A stretch of 64,000 bases of DNA from an uncultured Alistipes sp. (GTDB lineage: Bacteria; Bacteroidota; Bacteroidia; Bacteroidales; UBA932): the NCBI GenBank assembly GCA_945787505.1, contig CALZHC010000002.1, forward strand, positions 1-64,000, read 5' to 3'. The notes beneath the pieces are model-generated. The model was not told where the DNA came from. It saw nothing but the letters and a program-made list of their open reading frames with translations, and searched no databases. Position numbers and translations under genes: made by a program. This document shows positions 7,502 to 15,888 of this stretch, one piece after another; position 1 is the stretch's first letter, and each line of letters starts with the position of its first letter.

Positions 7502-8848
7502 TTAAAAATATTTGTAGAATAGTGCAATCGATTCGATACCTTTTTCAAATTGTGAAATCAGGTAACTTTCGTTGGGTGAATGAATGGTATCTCTTTCCAA
7601 TCCAAAACCGATAAGGAGAGGATCGGCATTGAGAATCTGCTGCATCTGAGCCAGAATAGGAATGCTTCCACCGCCTCTGCTGGGAACAGGGTCTATTCCG
7701 TAAACTTCACCGATTGCGCGGGAAGCTGCCTGATAAGCCTCAGACGAGATAGGGATGAGGAAGCCGTCGCCACCATGATGAGGAGTAACCTTGACTCTTA
7801 CACCCTTAGGCGCGATTCGCTCGATATGACGGATAAATAATTCGGTAATCTTTTCCCATTTCTGGTTGGGGACAAGTCGCATTGAGACCTTAGCGAATGC
7901 TTTGGAAGGCAATACAGTCTTTGCTCCTTCTCCTGTGAATCCACCCCAAATACCACAGACATCTAGACATGGACGGATACTGATACGTTCCTGGGTAGTG
8001 TATCCCTTTTCTCCGTCAACATCATCTATGTCCAAAAACTCGTTAAATTCCTTCTGGTCAAAAGGAGCCTTGGCAAAAAGGGCACGTTCCTGAGCGGAAA
8101 GTTCCACTACATCGTCATAGAATCCCTCTATAGTAATTCTTCCATCTTCATCCTTGAGTCTATCTATGATGGTACAGAGGGCATTGAGAGGATTGACAAT
8201 TGAACCACCGTAGTGACCTGAGTGGAGATCCTTGTTAGGACCGTCAACCTCTATTTCAAGGTATGCAAGACCTCTCATACCGCAGTTGATGGATGGAACC
8301 TTTTCAGAGAGCATTGTGGTATCTGATACGAGGATAATATCACATTTGAGCATATCCTTATGTTCGGTAACCCACTTTGCAAGGCTGGGAGAACCGATTT
8401 CCTCTTCTCCTTCGAGAATGAACTTGATGTTATGTCTCTGCAGGTTATTCCTTACTATATATTCGAATGCTTTTATATGCATGAACGACTGTCCCTTGTC
8501 ATCGTTTGCGCCTCTTGCGTAGATGGCGCCGTCTCTGATCTGCGGATCGAACGGACCGCTCTTCCAAAGATTGAGAGGGTCAACAGGCTGCACATCGTAA
8601 TGACCGTAGATCAGAATAGTCTTGGCTGCCGGGTCAATCATCCTTTCAGCGTAAACTACAGGATGTCCGGTAGTCTCGTAAACCTGGGCTTTCTGGGCTC
8701 CGGCCTCTTGAAGAAGTTTTACCAATGCGTGCGCACAAGTGTACATGTCTGCCTTATTGGCACTATTTGAACTGATGGATGGAATCCTGAGTAGAGAGAA
8801 AAGTTCTTCGAAAAATCTCTCTTTATTCTGATTGTAGTAATTTTTCAT
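7502..8848 (-). CDS. M20 family metallodipeptidase
   Basis: Zinc-dependent peptidase of the CNDP/DapE-like M20 group, 448 residues. Metal and catalytic motifs are visible: GHYDVQPVDP, ARGANDDKGQ and EGEEEIGS, plus DLHSGHYGG in the lid/dimer domain and HSPNE near the C-terminus. No signal peptide, so probably cytoplasmic, acting on imported peptides. It ends one base before pyrF begins and starts 12 bp after the decarboxylase gene. The exact substrate is not predictable. Confidence 0.9.
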   Translation of the reverse strand: MKNYYNQNKERFFEELFSLLRIPSISSNSANKADMYTCAHALVKLLQEAGAQKAQVYETTGHPVVYAERMIDPAAKTILIYGHYDVQPVDPLNLWKSGPFDPQIRDGAIYARGANDDKGQSFMHIKAFEYIVRNNLQRHNIKFILEGEEEIGSPSLAKWVTEHKDMLKCDIILVSDTTMLSEKVPSINCGMRGLAYLEIEVDGPNKDLHSGHYGGSIVNPLNALCTIIDRLKDEDGRITIEGFYDDVVELSAQERALFAKAPFDQKEFNEFLDIDDVDGEKGYTTQERISIRPCLDVCGIWGGFTGEGAKTVLPSKAFAKVSMRLVPNQKWEKITELFIRHIERIAPKGVRVKVTPHHGGDGFLIPISSEAYQAASRAIGEVYGIDPVPSRGGGSIPILAQMQQILNADPLLIGFGLERDTIHSPNESYLISQFEKGIESIALFYKYF

Positions 8849-8860
8849 ATTGATGTGTTT

Positions 8861-9526
8861 TTATTGTTTCTTAGCAAGCTGCGCGACAATGGTCTCGGAG
8901 CCGATAACCTTGTCACCTATCTTTACGTTAATCTTGGTGTCAAGAGGAAGGAATAGGTCAGCTCGAGAACCGAATTTTATAAAACCTATCTGCTCTCCCG
9001 CCTTGAATGGTTTCTGGTACTCAGCGTAACATACTACTCTTCTGGCAAAAAGACCTGCAATCTGTCTGCAAAGTACCTCTGTACCATCCTCATTTTTCAA
9101 GACTATGGTAGTCCTTTCGTTCTTGGTCGATGATTTTGGATGCCATGCGGCAAGATAGTTTCCGGGATGGTATCTGAAAAAGGAGATAACACCTGAAATC
9201 GGTGCCCAGTTTATGTGTACATTGAAGAATGACATGAAAACGGAGACCTGCAATCTCCTGTCATGAAAATATTCGTCCTCCTGAACTTCCTTGATAATTA
9301 CAATCTTACCGTCAGCCGGTGCTGTAACCAGGTGAGAATTTCCGGTAGGAACCCTCTTGGGATCCCTGAAGAATGAAATGAAAAATATTGCAAATAGCAG
9401 AGGTATGGCACTAAGAGTTATAGTCCACCATTTGATACCATTAAAATAGAAAAAAGAACCTGCCACCACTGCCATAAAGAACAGGGATGTCAGGATGATC
9501 GTGGTACCTTCCTTGTGTATCTTCAT
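8861..9526 (-). CDS. psd: phosphatidylserine decarboxylase-related protein
   Basis: Makes phosphatidylethanolamine from phosphatidylserine. The 221-residue protein is the short, single-domain type found in many Bacteroidota. Two hydrophobic segments near the N-terminus (about 10-28 and 33-50) anchor it in the membrane. Then come PADGKI, HINWAPISG and YHPGNYLAAW, and the self-cleavage site FGSR near the C-terminus, whose Ser becomes the pyruvoyl group. It lies directly after cdsA, which supplies CDP-diacylglycerol, so the pair forms a phospholipid module. Confidence 0.92.
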   Translation of the reverse strand: MKIHKEGTTIILTSLFFMAVVAGSFFYFNGIKWWTITLSAIPLLFAIFFISFFRDPKRVPTGNSHLVTAPADGKIVIIKEVQEDEYFHDRRLQVSVFMSFFNVHINWAPISGVISFFRYHPGNYLAAWHPKSSTKNERTTIVLKNEDGTEVLCRQIAGLFARRVVCYAEYQKPFKAGEQIGFIKFGSRADLFLPLDTKINVKIGDKVIGSETIVAQLAKKQ

Positions 9527-9540
9527 TATAGTCGGTTCAA

Positions 9541-10380
9541 TTATACGGTTATCAATATCAAGTAAATGACACAGGCCGGGAAGGCGAACAAGGCACCGTC
9601 AAATCTGTCGAGCAGACCTCCGTGTCCCGGCATTATCCTGCCTGAGTCCTTAACCCCAAAGTTACGTTTAAATTGTGATTCTGCCAAATCTCCTACAGTA
9701 CTTGTTATATTAATTATCAAAGCTAAAATCAAAGAGTCTTGCAATGAGATGTTTACAAAAGATATATACTGAAGAGCCCAGCCGGCAGCAAGTGTTACAA
9801 TAAGGCCTCCGAGGTATCCGGCCCATGATTTTTTAGGAGAAACGGAAGGAAATAGTTTCGCTTTCCATACTCTGCCTAAGGTAATTCCGAAGAGATATGC
9901 CCCAACATCGCTGGTCCAGATTAGTATCATAATGAAAAGAAGGGGCATGCCGTTGAACTGTCCGAATATGTCGAATACCGCCAAATTGGTCATAGCAAAC
10001 GGGAGGGCGATATAAAGGAGTGAAGAGACCATCCAAGCCACACCTTCATAATGTTTTTTTTCCTTGCCAAAGAGGATGATGACATAGATCATCATTACCC
10101 CGGCCGGTAAGAGAAACAGCCATTTCAGGCTCAGACCTATGTATTGGCCAAGAAATACCAGAATGAAAAGTGCACATCCTGTCACTATGCACAGAGCCTG
10201 AGCAAGGAGGTTCTGTCTGCCCATTACTACATTCATGTATTCTCTCATCATTATAGCAATAGCACCTGTGAAGAGAATGCAATAAAGTAAAGGATGGACT
10301 AAAAGCGAACCAACGAACAAGGCAACGAAAATAATTCCGCTGCCTGTTCGTGTCAATAAATTTCGGATTGTATTATTCAT
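9541..10380 (-). CDS. cdsA: phosphatidate cytidylyltransferase
   Basis: Inner-membrane enzyme making CDP-diacylglycerol from phosphatidic acid and CTP. 279 residues with several hydrophobic helices and the C-terminal family signature (KDSGRIMPGHGGLLDRFD, the H-G-G-x-x-D-R-x-D core). SPKKSWAG is also present. Its start shares one base with the ftsH stop region, and the PS-decarboxylase gene follows after 14 bp. Confidence 0.96.
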   Translation of the reverse strand: MNNTIRNLLTRTGSGIIFVALFVGSLLVHPLLYCILFTGAIAIMMREYMNVVMGRQNLLAQALCIVTGCALFILVFLGQYIGLSLKWLFLLPAGVMMIYVIILFGKEKKHYEGVAWMVSSLLYIALPFAMTNLAVFDIFGQFNGMPLLFIMILIWTSDVGAYLFGITLGRVWKAKLFPSVSPKKSWAGYLGGLIVTLAAGWALQYISFVNISLQDSLILALIINITSTVGDLAESQFKRNFGVKDSGRIMPGHGGLLDRFDGALFAFPACVIYLILITV

Positions 10381-12341
10381 TATGCCTGATTATCCTCTTT
10401 TTTACGTTTTCCGAAGATATTTTCGAGATCCTCTGCAAAGATAACCTCTCTTTCGAGAAGCATCTCAGCAAGTTTTGTGAATCCATCGATGTTTTCATTG
10501 AGAATTCTTATGGCAGTGCTGTGTGCAGAATCGATAAATTTCTTAGCTTCATTATCAATAAGTTCTGCTGTCTTTTCGCTATAGGGCTTGTCTACAGAAT
10601 AGCCTCTGCTTCCGGTAGAATCGTAGAATGAGATATTTCCAACCTCCTTACTCATTCCGAAGTAGGTAACCATTGCATAAGCCTGCTTGGTGGCCTTTTC
10701 CAGATCGCTGAGCGCACCGGTGGATATCCTGCCGTTTATAATCTCTTCAGCAGCACGGCCTCCCAATGTTGCAGCCATCTCGTCCATCATCTGCTCGGTA
10801 GTGGTGATCTGTCTCTCTTCAGGGAGATACCATGCAGCTCCCAAAGCCTGTCCTCGGGGGATTATCGTAACTTTGAGCAGAGGGTTGGCGTTGGGAAGAA
10901 GCCAGCTTACGGTAGCATGTCCTGCTTCGTGGAATGCTATGGTCCTCTTTTCCTGAGGAGAGATAATCTTGCTCTTTCTCTCCAGACCACCCACTATCCT
11001 GTCGATAGCATCAAGGAAATCCTGTTTGTCAATTGCGCTTTTGTCCTTTCTGGCAGCTATGAGTGCAGCCTCGTTGCAGACATTTGCTATGTCGGCTCCT
11101 GAGAAACCGGGTGTCTGTTTTGCGAGGAAATCGATGTCGAACCCATCTACCAGCTTGAGTTTGCGGCAGTGAACCTTGAATATTTCGAGGCGCTCTTTCT
11201 GCTCAGGCAAGTCTACGTGAATCTGCCTGTCGAAACGGCCTGCTCTCATGAGAGCCTTATCGAGGATGTCAGCCCTGTTGGTGGCAGCAAGAATAATTAC
11301 TCCGGAGTTGGTACCGAATCCATCCATCTCTGTAAGGAGCTGGTTGAGTGTGTTCTCCCTTTCATCATTGGAAGAAAAGCCTACATTCTTGCTTCTGGCG
11401 CGTCCCACAGCATCTATTTCATCAATGAAGACAATGCATGGGGCTTTCTCTTTGGCCTGCTTGAAAAGATCCCTTACCCTGGAGGCTCCTACACCCACGA
11501 ACATCTCTACGAAATCGGAACCTGATATGGAGAAGAAGGGTACATTGGCCTCACCGGCAACTGCCTTTGCAAGGAGTGTCTTACCGGTACCCGGAGGTCC
11601 TACAAGGAGAGCTCCTTTGGGAATCTTTCCTCCCAAAGCTGTATATTTTTTTGGATTCTTGAGGAAGTCGACAATCTCCATAACTTCGACCTTAGCCTCT
11701 TCCAGACCTGCTACATCCTTGAAGGTAACTTTATTGTTATTGCTGTTTTCATACAGTTTCGCCTGAGATTTGCCGACATTGAATATGCCGTTTCCTCCTC
11801 CTGCTCCACCCATTCCTTTCTGCATTGGTCTGAACATTATAAAATAGAGGAATGCTAACATCAACAGAGGGAAGAGTAGCCACTCAAGAATTCCGCCCAA
11901 ATAGTCTCTGCGGTATTCGGTCTCAAGTATGAAACGCTTCTGCGCAGGGAGTGATTCACGAAGGTCTCCCAATGTCTGTTCGGCATTGAAACTCTCAGAG
12001 ACAATAAAAAAGAAGTGTGGTCCTTCCTTGGGAATGTTGCCGTTGAAATATCTGTTCGAGTATTTGTACAAAGAATCTTTATAGATATATACCTCAGCTC
12101 TTTTAAGATTCGATACGTATGTGATTTTCTCAACGTCACCCGAGGGGATCATTCTTTCTGTCACTGTGGTCCATTCAGTCTTAACGGTCTCTGTGGAGTT
12201 CTTCATGCCAAAGTACAGAAGAACTGCTCCGAAAAGAAGATAGACTCCCCATATGGAGAAATTTTTTCTTTTAGCCTTCTTGTTGTTTGGCTGTTTGTTT
12301 TTTTGTCCGGGATCCGGGTTGTTTTTATTGGTATTTGCCAT
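10380..12341 (-). CDS. ftsH: ATP-dependent zinc metalloprotease FtsH
   Basis: Membrane-bound AAA protease that degrades misfolded membrane proteins. I choose the ATG at 12341 ([10 protein letters not shown], 653 residues), 4 bp after rsfS; a start 19 codons upstream would overlap rsfS. Two TM segments (near 30-48 and 130-150 of this start) flank a periplasmic domain. The AAA domain has Walker A GPPGTGKT, Walker [11 protein letters not shown] and the second region of homology around [10 protein letters not shown]. The protease motif is HEAGH. The N-terminus is rich in Asn and Lys. Confidence 0.97.
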   Translation of the reverse strand: MANTNKNNPDPGQKNKQPNNKKAKRKNFSIWGVYLLFGAVLLYFGMKNSTETVKTEWTTVTERMIPSGDVEKITYVSNLKRAEVYIYKDSLYKYSNRYFNGNIPKEGPHFFFIVSESFNAEQTLGDLRESLPAQKRFILETEYRRDYLGGILEWLLFPLLMLAFLYFIMFRPMQKGMGGAGGGNGIFNVGKSQAKLYENSNNNKVTFKDVAGLEEAKVEVMEIVDFLKNPKKYTALGGKIPKGALLVGPPGTGKTLLAKAVAGEANVPFFSISGSDFVEMFVGVGASRVRDLFKQAKEKAPCIVFIDEIDAVGRARSKNVGFSSNDERENTLNQLLTEMDGFGTNSGVIILAATNRADILDKALMRAGRFDRQIHVDLPEQKERLEIFKVHCRKLKLVDGFDIDFLAKQTPGFSGADIANVCNEAALIAARKDKSAIDKQDFLDAIDRIVGGLERKSKIISPQEKRTIAFHEAGHATVSWLLPNANPLLKVTIIPRGQALGAAWYLPEERQITTTEQMMDEMAATLGGRAAEEIINGRISTGALSDLEKATKQAYAMVTYFGMSKEVGNISFYDSTGSRGYSVDKPYSEKTAELIDNEAKKFIDSAHSTAIRILNENIDGFTKLAEMLLEREVIFAEDLENIFGKRKKEDNQA

Positions 12342-12345
12342 ATTG

Positions 12346-12693
12346 TTATTCTTCGTCCTTATAATCTTTTCTCTCTGCGTCAGCCCACAAGTCTTCAAGT
12401 CTGTAGAAGTTTCTGTATTCTGTCTGGAAGATATGTACTACAACATTAAGATAATCAAGAATCACCCAGAATCCGTTTTCCTGTCCCTGAGTTCTGTGTA
12501 CCTTGATTCCAAGTTTTTCGATCATCTTCTCTTCGATGTTGTCTGCTATTGCACATACCTGTGTGGTCGAGTCTGCATTGCAGATGACAAAATGATCTGT
12601 GATGGCTGTTCCGATACCTGTCAGATCAAGTGAACATACTCCTTTTCCCTTCTTTTCAAGTATTGCGTCTGTAATTACTTCAAGTTCTTTCAT
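12346..12693 (-). CDS. rsfS: ribosomal silencing factor RsfS
   Basis: Binds ribosomal protein uL14 and blocks subunit joining when nutrients are short. 115 residues, normal for the family, with DLTGIGTAITDHFVIC and the C-terminal WVILDYLNVVVHIF typical of the Iojap/RsfS fold. First gene of the eight-gene minus-strand run ending in mnmE. The 57-bp gap to divergent birA holds candidate promoters for both directions. Confidence 0.95.
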   Translation of the reverse strand: MKELEVITDAILEKKGKGVCSLDLTGIGTAITDHFVICNADSTTQVCAIADNIEEKMIEKLGIKVHRTQGQENGFWVILDYLNVVVHIFQTEYRNFYRLEDLWADAERKDYKDEE

Positions 12694-12712
12694 TGTAAAT
12701 TGATATTATTAG

Positions 12713-12720
12713 TACATTTG
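12713..12720 (+). promoter_or_regulatory. candidate -7 box of birA
   Basis: TACATTTG matches TAnnTTTG and lies 31 bp before the birA ATG. No clear TTTG is placed 19-21 bp upstream, so support is partial. Confidence 0.4.
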
Positions 12721-12728
12721 CTTTTTTG

Positions 12729-12736
12729 CAAATATA
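12729..12736 (-). promoter_or_regulatory. candidate -7 box of the rsfS-mnmE operon
   Basis: On the minus strand this reads TATATTTG, matching TAnnTTTG, about 36 bp before the rsfS start. No good -33 partner is seen. Confidence 0.4.
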
Positions 12737-12750
12737 CAAAATTACGAAAA

Positions 12751-13515
12751 ATGTGCCATAAACTTTATTGGATGGAGTCAACAGACTCTACAAACTTGGA
12801 TGCTGTAAGGGGGAAAGATGCTAATGATGATAAAACAGTGTGGTTCGCAGAGTATCAAAGTGCCGGAAAGGGCCAGCGCGGTAACAAGTGGAGCAGCCAC
12901 CGCGGAGAGAATCTCACCTTCTCCATACTGCTCAAACCTACGCAGATAGCGGCTGCCGGCCAGTATGCCATCTCTATGGCGTGTGCAGTCGGTGTAGTAA
13001 ATTACCTTGGGAAGTTAGGACTTCAAGCCAAGGTCAAGTGGCCAAACGATATCTATATAGCTGACAGAAAAATTTGTGGGATGTTGATAGAAAATTTTCT
13101 TGATGGTGACAGATTGTCAGTCAGTATATGTGGAATTGGTCTAAATGTCAATCAGAAAGAGTTCCCTGACAATATTCCCAACCCGACTTCAGTGGTGCGT
13201 GAACTTGGGTGCGGGGAGCTGGATATCCGGAAAGAGTTGAACTCTCTTTTGGATTCGATACTCGAACTATATGATAATCTGTGCAATGATATGGAGGGAA
13301 CCACTCAAATGCTTTGGAATTTCTTTGAAGAGCATCTCTACCGTAAGGATATTTGGTGCGAGTTTGAGCAGACAGAGTATTTTGAAGGTGGCGAACCAAT
13401 GCGTTTCGAAGGGTGCATCAGAGGTATAGATAGAAAAAGTGCCCGTATCGTTATCGAAAAACGTGACGGGCACCGTGAACTCTATTATTTCAAGGAGATA
13501 AAGTATATCATCTGA
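12751..13515 (+). CDS. birA: biotin--[acetyl-CoA-carboxylase] ligase
   Basis: Attaches biotin to carboxylase carrier domains. The ATG at 12751 gives 254 residues. An upstream TTG is open, but it falls before the likely promoter box. Family features: STDSTNLDA, the biotinoyl-AMP loop GKGQRGNKW, KVKWPNDIY and KICGMLIE. There is no N-terminal helix-turn-helix, so this is the monofunctional type without repressor function. It stands alone on the plus strand between two minus-strand operons and converges with rho. Confidence 0.93.
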   Translation: MCHKLYWMESTDSTNLDAVRGKDANDDKTVWFAEYQSAGKGQRGNKWSSHRGENLTFSILLKPTQIAAAGQYAISMACAVGVVNYLGKLGLQAKVKWPNDIYIADRKICGMLIENFLDGDRLSVSICGIGLNVNQKEFPDNIPNPTSVVRELGCGELDIRKELNSLLDSILELYDNLCNDMEGTTQMLWNFFEEHLYRKDIWCEFEQTEYFEGGEPMRFEGCIRGIDRKSARIVIEKRDGHRELYYFKEIKYII

Positions 13516-13527
13516 GGGTGATATACT
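13502..13527. terminator. bidirectional hairpin between convergent birA and rho
   Basis: AGTATATCATC / GGTGATATACT, an 11-bp stem with one G-T pair and a 4-nt loop, filling the 12-bp gap between the genes and including the birA stop codon. The stem is A/T-rich and the downstream tracts are only moderately T-rich on either strand, so its strength is uncertain. Confidence 0.5.
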
Positions 13528-15462
13528 CTATTCTCCGTTTTGCATCGAAATGAGGAACTCTTCGTTGCTGATTGTGGATTCCAGCCTCTTTTTCATGAAT
13601 TCCATTGCTTCGACACTGGTCATATCCGCAAGGTAGTTGCGCAGTATCCACAAACGATTGATCTTGTCCTTTTCTAAAAGGAGATCGTCGCGACGTGTAG
13701 AACTGAGTGTTACGTCCACTGCCGGGAAGATTCGCTTGTTGGCAAGTCTTCTGTCGAGCTGAAGTTCCATGTTTCCTGTACCTTTGAACTCTTCAAAGAT
13801 TACATCGTCCATCTTGGATCCTGTATCTGTGAGGGCTGTGGCAAGGATTGTGAGAGAACCTCCGTTTTCAATATTGCGGGCAGCTCCGAAAAATCTCTTT
13901 GGTTTATGTAGCGCGTTTGCATCCACACCACCTGAGAGTACCTTTCCGGAGGCAGGCTGTACGGTATTGAAGGCTCTTGCAAGGCGTGTAATCGAGTCGA
14001 GCAGGATGACTACATCATGTCCGCATTCGACTAATCTTTTTGCCTTTTCAAGGACGATGCTTGCTACCTTTACATGTCTTTCAGCCGGTTCGTCAAATGT
14101 AGATGCTATTACCTCAGCCTTTACACTTCTGGCCATGTCTGTAACCTCTTCAGGCCTTTCGTCAATCAGAAGGACTATCATGTAGACTTCTGGATGGTTT
14201 TCTGCAATGGCGTTGGCAATGGATTTGAGCAACATTGTCTTACCTGTCTTTGGCTGAGCCACTATCAGACCTCTCTGTCCTTTGCCTATAGGGGTAAACA
14301 GATCCACAATTCTGCATGAGAGGTCGTTATGCCCATTTCCCGTAATATTGAATTTTTCGTCCGGGAACAGAGGTGTAAGAAAATCAAAAGGAACTCTGTC
14401 TCTGATGAATTCTGGAGAACGTCCGTTGATGGTATTGATTTTTACCAAAGGGAAGTATTTATCTCCCTCTCTTGGAGGACGGATTTCGCCAAGGATGGTG
14501 TCACCTGTCTTAAGGGCATAGCTCTTGATTTGGCTCTGAGATACATAGATGTCATCGGGAGAATTGAGGTAATTGTAGTCCGATGATCTGAGGAAACCAT
14601 ATCCGTCGGGCATGATCTCAAGTACACCAGTTGCCTCTACGATACCCTCGTAATCAATTCGGGCACTGTTCTCTTTTTCTTCTTCAACAATACTCTCGGC
14701 AAGTTCGTTTCTCTTTTCCTTTTCTTTATCCTTTTCACGATGTTGCCTCTTGTTGGTGAACTGATGCTCTTGTGTCTGCTGTGCAGGAGCTGAAGAAATT
14801 TTGTCATCGGCTGTGGCATCTATGGTTTCTGCCTCTTTTACGGGTACAGCCTCATGCTGTTCAACCAACTTATTTTCAAGGTTCTCTTCGCGTTCTCTTT
14901 TTTCAAGGTACTCCTTCTGAAGATCCCATTTGTTCTTCTTCTTGCGTCCTCTTTTTTCGTTTTGTCTCTTTTCACGCTTGTCGACAGTTGTCTGTTCGGA
15001 ATCAGATGTAGATTCGGGGGCTGTGGCCGATTCCTCTTTAAAAAGAACAGGCTCTTCAAGAAGTGGGTTCTTCCTGGGGCGTCCTCTTTTCTTTTTCGGA
15101 GGCTGTGAAACCGCTTCTTCACCGGGTTTCAATTCACTCTTTGCCTCCTTTGAAGCCACCTGAGTCTGGAGCTGTTTTTCAGCAGCCTGCTCTTTGGTCT
15201 CTACGGTAACAGTTTTGTTTTCCCGCTTGTCATCTTGATTTGTACTATTTACACTCTCTTCAGAAGACTTGATTTCCTCTTTTTTGGAAATCCTTTTCCT
15301 TCTGAGTCGGGGGGTCTCTTTGCTCTGTACAGCCTGTTCATCGAGAATCTTGTATACAAGCGCCTCCTTGTCCATAGTCTCGGCACGCTTTATTCCCAAC
15401 TCCTTGGCAATTGCATGGAGCTCCTCTGGTGACTTCTTGTCTAAATCTGAAATACTATACAT
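13528..15462 (-). CDS. rho: transcription termination factor Rho with long charged insert
   Basis: RNA-dependent hexameric helicase that ends transcription. 644 residues against about 420 in E. coli. The N-terminal Rho_N segment (1-45) is followed by a roughly 220-residue low-complexity, Lys/Glu-rich insert (50-265) holding an AT-hook-like RGRPRK at 126-131 and a second RGRKKK at 171-176. Then come the RNA-binding cold-shock domain ([16 protein letters not shown]) and the RecA-like core with Walker A QPKTGKT and [13 protein letters not shown]. Such inserts are known in Bacteroidota; the one in B. thetaiotaomicron Rho is disordered and drives condensate formation. It follows ridA by 4 bp. Confidence 0.97.
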   Translation of the reverse strand: MYSISDLDKKSPEELHAIAKELGIKRAETMDKEALVYKILDEQAVQSKETPRLRRKRISKKEEIKSSEESVNSTNQDDKRENKTVTVETKEQAAEKQLQTQVASKEAKSELKPGEEAVSQPPKKKRGRPRKNPLLEEPVLFKEESATAPESTSDSEQTTVDKREKRQNEKRGRKKKNKWDLQKEYLEKREREENLENKLVEQHEAVPVKEAETIDATADDKISSAPAQQTQEHQFTNKRQHREKDKEKEKRNELAESIVEEEKENSARIDYEGIVEATGVLEIMPDGYGFLRSSDYNYLNSPDDIYVSQSQIKSYALKTGDTILGEIRPPREGDKYFPLVKINTINGRSPEFIRDRVPFDFLTPLFPDEKFNITGNGHNDLSCRIVDLFTPIGKGQRGLIVAQPKTGKTMLLKSIANAIAENHPEVYMIVLLIDERPEEVTDMARSVKAEVIASTFDEPAERHVKVASIVLEKAKRLVECGHDVVILLDSITRLARAFNTVQPASGKVLSGGVDANALHKPKRFFGAARNIENGGSLTILATALTDTGSKMDDVIFEEFKGTGNMELQLDRRLANKRIFPAVDVTLSSTRRDDLLLEKDKINRLWILRNYLADMTSVEAMEFMKKRLESTISNEEFLISMQNGE

Positions 15463-15466
15463 ACTG

Positions 15467-15844
15467 TTACTTCACAGCTATTACTTCTGCTTCAACCAAT
15501 GCGCCTTTAGGAAGGGCAGCTACCTGAAATGCAACGCGTGCAGGATAAGGAGCTGAGAAATATTTAGCATAGATTTCATTCATTGTGGCGAAATCAGACA
15601 TATTCTGAAGATATACAGTAGTCTTTACTACATTGCAATAGTCGTATCCAGCCTCGCGAAGAACATATCCGAGGTTGGTGAAAACCATTTCAATCTGTTC
15701 TCTGACTCCTCCGGGTACGAATTCACCGGTTTTTGCATCAATAGGAAGCTGTCCTGATACATAAAGAGTTCCGTTTGCTTCGATAGCTTGTGAATAGGGT
15801 CCCACTGCAGCTGGTGCCAGAGGGCTTGCAATTACTTTTGCCAT
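15467..15844 (-). CDS. ridA: RidA family enamine/imine deaminase
   Basis: Clears reactive enamine and imine intermediates from PLP enzymes. 125 residues, with GPYSQAI near the N-terminus, VSGQLPID, the conserved Arg in [17 protein letters not shown] and the C-terminal EAEVIAVK. It lies between lptD and rho with 4 bp to rho, so probably shares their transcript. Members of this family also carry other names (YjgF, L-PSP). Confidence 0.93.
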   Translation of the reverse strand: MAKVIASPLAPAAVGPYSQAIEANGTLYVSGQLPIDAKTGEFVPGGVREQIEMVFTNLGYVLREAGYDYCNVVKTTVYLQNMSDFATMNEIYAKYFSAPYPARVAFQVAALPKGALVEAEVIAVK

Positions 15845-15888
15845 AATTCTAAAAAATTTAAAAAGTTAATAAATTATTAATTGTATCT

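Noticed and set aside
7501-7548. longer pyrF with 16 extra residues
   Set aside because: Would overlap the dipeptidase coding region; the internal ATG begins where family similarity starts.
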